A program made the position numbers and the translations under genes. The notes beneath the pieces are model-generated. The model saw nothing but the letters and a program-made list of their open reading frames with translations, ran no database searches and was not told the DNA's origin. This document shows, piece after piece, positions 6,678 to 7,159 of a stretch of DNA of 7,159 nt (position 1 is its first letter; each line of letters begins with the position of its first letter). Source of the DNA: Verrucomicrobiota bacterium (GTDB lineage: Bacteria > Verrucomicrobiota > Kiritimatiellia > UBA8416 > JAIOPI01); NCBI GenBank assembly GCA_027620105.1, contig JAQCIA010000099.1:1-7159 (forward strand), given 5' to 3'.

Positions 6678-7159
6678 ATGAGCGAAAACGAACCAAATCC
6701 GAACGTGAACACCGAGCTGCCACCCCCGGACAGCATGCGCACGATGAGCGACCTCTTGGGGCTCATGACCTTTCGCGAATACGTCGACAAGGTCCGCGCG
6801 GGATTGAAGGAGCCCAAGGATTCTGGCGAGTACAAATACGCGAGGAATCAGTTGCTGCGCGTGTGGGCCCCCGTTGCGGGCACTGTGCTGCCCTTGATCA
6901 TGGTCTTGGCTGTGGCGCTGGCCCCGGAGCCCAGCGCGCCGCCCGTCACGGCCTTCACGGTTACCATGCTCGATACCAAGGAGCTCGAGGAGGAGATTGA
7001 GGAAATTATTATCGAGCCCCTCCCAGAGGAGAAGATTGAGGAGATCGAACCGCCGCCGCTGCAGGAGCTCAAACCCGTAGACATCCAGAACATGACGGAT
7101 GACCAGCTGCTCAGCGGGGCCGTCGGCCCCTCGGTGGGTCCAGGGTCGGGGACGGGCGC
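6678..7159 (+). CDS. TonB/TolA-like single-pass energy transducer, 3' end missing
   Basis: Starts at an ATG with GGAG (6667-6670) placed 7 nt upstream, and stays open to the window edge, giving the first 160 residues. Residues 1-61 are a polar cytoplasmic segment (including MSDLLGLMTFREYVDKVRAGL), unusually long for TonB. One membrane helix follows, about 63-83 (WAPVAGTVLPLIMVLAVALA). The periplasmic part begins PEPSAPPVTAFTVTMLD, continues into a strongly acidic stretch (KELEEEIEEIIIEPLPEEKIEEIEPPPL, about 101-128), then a Gly/Ser-rich piece (VGPSVGPGSGTG). Position after exbB-exbD-exbD, the single anchor and the proline-containing linker all fit a TonB- or TolA-type transducer. The TonB C-terminal domain that would prove it is outside the window. 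The Gly/Ser tail could instead lead into a different periplasmic domain. Confidence 0.65.
   Translation, partial: MSENEPNPNVNTELPPPDSMRTMSDLLGLMTFREYVDKVRAGLKEPKDSGEYKYARNQLLRVWAPVAGTVLPLIMVLAVALAPEPSAPPVTAFTVTMLDTKELEEEIEEIIIEPLPEEKIEEIEPPPLQELKPVDIQNMTDDQLLSGAVGPSVGPGSGTG

Overview
The window is a GC-rich bacterial segment in which every recognisable gene lies on the + strand. It holds seven protein genes, the last cut by the right edge, separated by short gaps. No RNA gene, transposase, CRISPR array or integrase was seen. The content is that of a diderm (Gram-negative type) envelope locus: signal-peptide proteins, long TPR arrays and a TonB/Tol-type proton-driven motor. A duplicated exbD, signal-peptide-bearing ExbB, zinc-ribbon/pseudopilin hybrid and 7-bp-periodic intergenic repeat together make me think of the PVC superphylum (Kiritimatiellota, Verrucomicrobiota, Lentisphaerota, Planctomycetota). 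This is an impression from recalled gene styles, not a search result, and is held with low to moderate confidence.

Left part (1-4112). A very large exported TPR protein (133-3120) is followed 54 bp later by a smaller exported protein (3175-3963) with a small beta-rich domain and TPR-like helices. A 149-bp gap follows. It contains an imperfect inverted repeat whose left arm carries AAC triplets at exactly 7-bp spacing.

Middle (4113-4781). This gene encodes a membrane protein that joins a four-cysteine zinc ribbon to a transmembrane helix and a clear type II secretion GspG-like (major pseudopilin) C-terminal domain. The prepilin peptidase cleavage motif is missing. This is the most unusual gene of the window.

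Right part (4782-7159). After a 170-bp gap comes a compact cluster: ExbB/TolQ-like channel (4952-5770), two divergent ExbD/TolR-like proteins (5810-6226 and 6242-6649), and the start of a TonB/TolA-like single-pass protein with an acidic, proline-containing periplasmic segment (6678 to the right edge). Gaps of 39, 15 and 28 bp suggest one operon.

Working model (inference): ExbB and the two ExbDs form an inner-membrane proton channel that drives the TonB-like protein across the periplasm, while the TPR proteins act as periplasmic scaffolds. The TPR proteins and ExbB share a similar LAQG/FAQG signal-peptidase junction. Whether the motor serves nutrient import, envelope integrity or another task cannot be decided from this window, because the end of the TonB-like gene and everything after it are missing.
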